Source: WRHT01 sp031550525 (GTDB taxonomy: Bacteria; Desulfobacterota; Desulfovibrionia; Desulfovibrionales; Desulfovibrionaceae). From it: 13,375 nt of DNA. The notes beneath the pieces are model-generated. The model saw only the letters and a program-made list of their open reading frames with translations, had not been told where the DNA came from and did no database searches. Shown here one piece after another: positions 13,189 through 13,375 of this stretch; within the stretch, counting starts at the first letter, position 1, and the number at the start of each line of letters is the position of its first letter. The stretch lies in NCBI GenBank assembly GCA_031550525.1, contig JAVBON010000016.1, forward strand, positions 1 through 13,375. Direction: 5' to 3'. The translations under genes were made by a program, and so were the position numbers.

Positions 13189-13217
13189 TTGCATTTTATT
13201 TACATATACGCTATAAT
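13189..13217 (+). promoter_or_regulatory. Promoter-like sequence reading into the octamer array
   Basis: A perfect -10 TATAAT (13212-13217) follows TTGCAT (13189-13194, matching only the TTG of the -35) by exactly 17 bases. Transcription would start near 13224, about 34 bases before the repeat array. The first ATG (13216) is closed after six codons. Confidence 0.4.
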
Positions 13218-13257
13218 GGAACATCAAACGGCATAAAAGTGCCGCCCACAAAACCAG

Positions 13258-13375
13258 AGCGTCTTAGCGTCTTAGCGTCTTAGCGTCTTAGCGTCTTAGC
13301 GTCTTAGCGTCTTAGCGTCTTAGCGTCTTAGCGTCTTAGCGTCTTAGCGTCTTAGCGTCTTAGCGTCTTAGCGTC
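13258..13375. repeat. Octanucleotide tandem array, unit AGCGTCTT, at least 14.75 copies
   Basis: 118 bases of perfect 8-bp repeats run to the window edge with no interruption, so the true length is unknown. Because eight is not a multiple of three, every frame on a strand passes through the same eight codons, which include TAG on the plus strand and TAA on the minus strand. No reading frame can cross the array, so it is non-coding. Perfect copies imply recent expansion and likely length variation between strains. Confidence 0.97.

Noticed and set aside
13258..13375. A link between the octamer AGCGTCTT and the same 8-mer inside the mini-element ends (11627-11634, 6773-6780)
   Set aside because: A given 8-mer is expected with fair probability in 13 kb on two strands, and the flanking bases do not match.

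Overview
The window reads as a piece of a Gram-negative chromosome of moderately high GC, most like a Desulfovibrionaceae-type Desulfobacterota. That placement is an inference from protein flavour, the rplU-rpmA-obgE block, the TrkA-C containing SLC13 permease and the many short GC-rich dispersed hairpin repeats; no marker in the window proves it. Most of the genes are ordinary housekeeping genes. The unusual content lies between them.

Layout. Positions 1-237 are a hairpin-rich tail of the minus-strand mnmG gene (tRNA U34 modification). Next on the minus strand are an SLC13-type anion permease with two TrkA-C domains, then obgE, rpmA and rplU (a ribosomal protein / ribosome-assembly GTPase operon with an intrinsic terminator between rpmA and obgE), and a 57-residue single-helix membrane protein. 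On the plus strand rlmD (23S rRNA uracil methyltransferase) follows. It is succeeded by a minus-strand secreted protein of unknown function and a 62-residue hypothetical protein. A gene-free, repeat-rich stretch of about 530 bases leads to uppP (undecaprenyl pyrophosphate phosphatase, plus strand). The last 1.8 kb holds a Met-type (CAU) tRNA gene, a convergent short phage CI-type repressor, and a divergent 102-residue unknown gene behind a strong promoter with a Fur-box-like operator. It ends in an octanucleotide tandem array that runs off the window edge.

Repeats. Two miniature inverted-repeat elements are visible: 11609-11761 (partial relatives at 6766-6799 and 8714-8772) and 4520-4724. Both are bounded by TA/CTAG, neither encodes a protein, and all copies sit just outside genes. 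A third dispersed repeat (2248-2330 and 8640-8709) carries a GGGC-GCT-GCCC hairpin and an AACAGTTTTTGGC tail. The region before uppP has three 17-bp dyad repeats at an exact 28-bp period, followed by three 35-bp tandem repeats.

How the genes fit together. mnmG, rlmD, the L21/L27 genes, obgE and the tRNA all serve translation; uppP serves cell-wall lipid-carrier recycling; the permease moves an anion that cannot be named from sequence. The right end (tRNA, CI-like repressor, divergent unknown gene) looks like a small accessory or prophage-remnant module. No integrase is visible. I found no convincing complete new system; the best leads are the Fur/CI-operator-like promoter with its unknown gene, the octamer array behind a promoter, the 28-bp periodic dyads, and the mini-element families.
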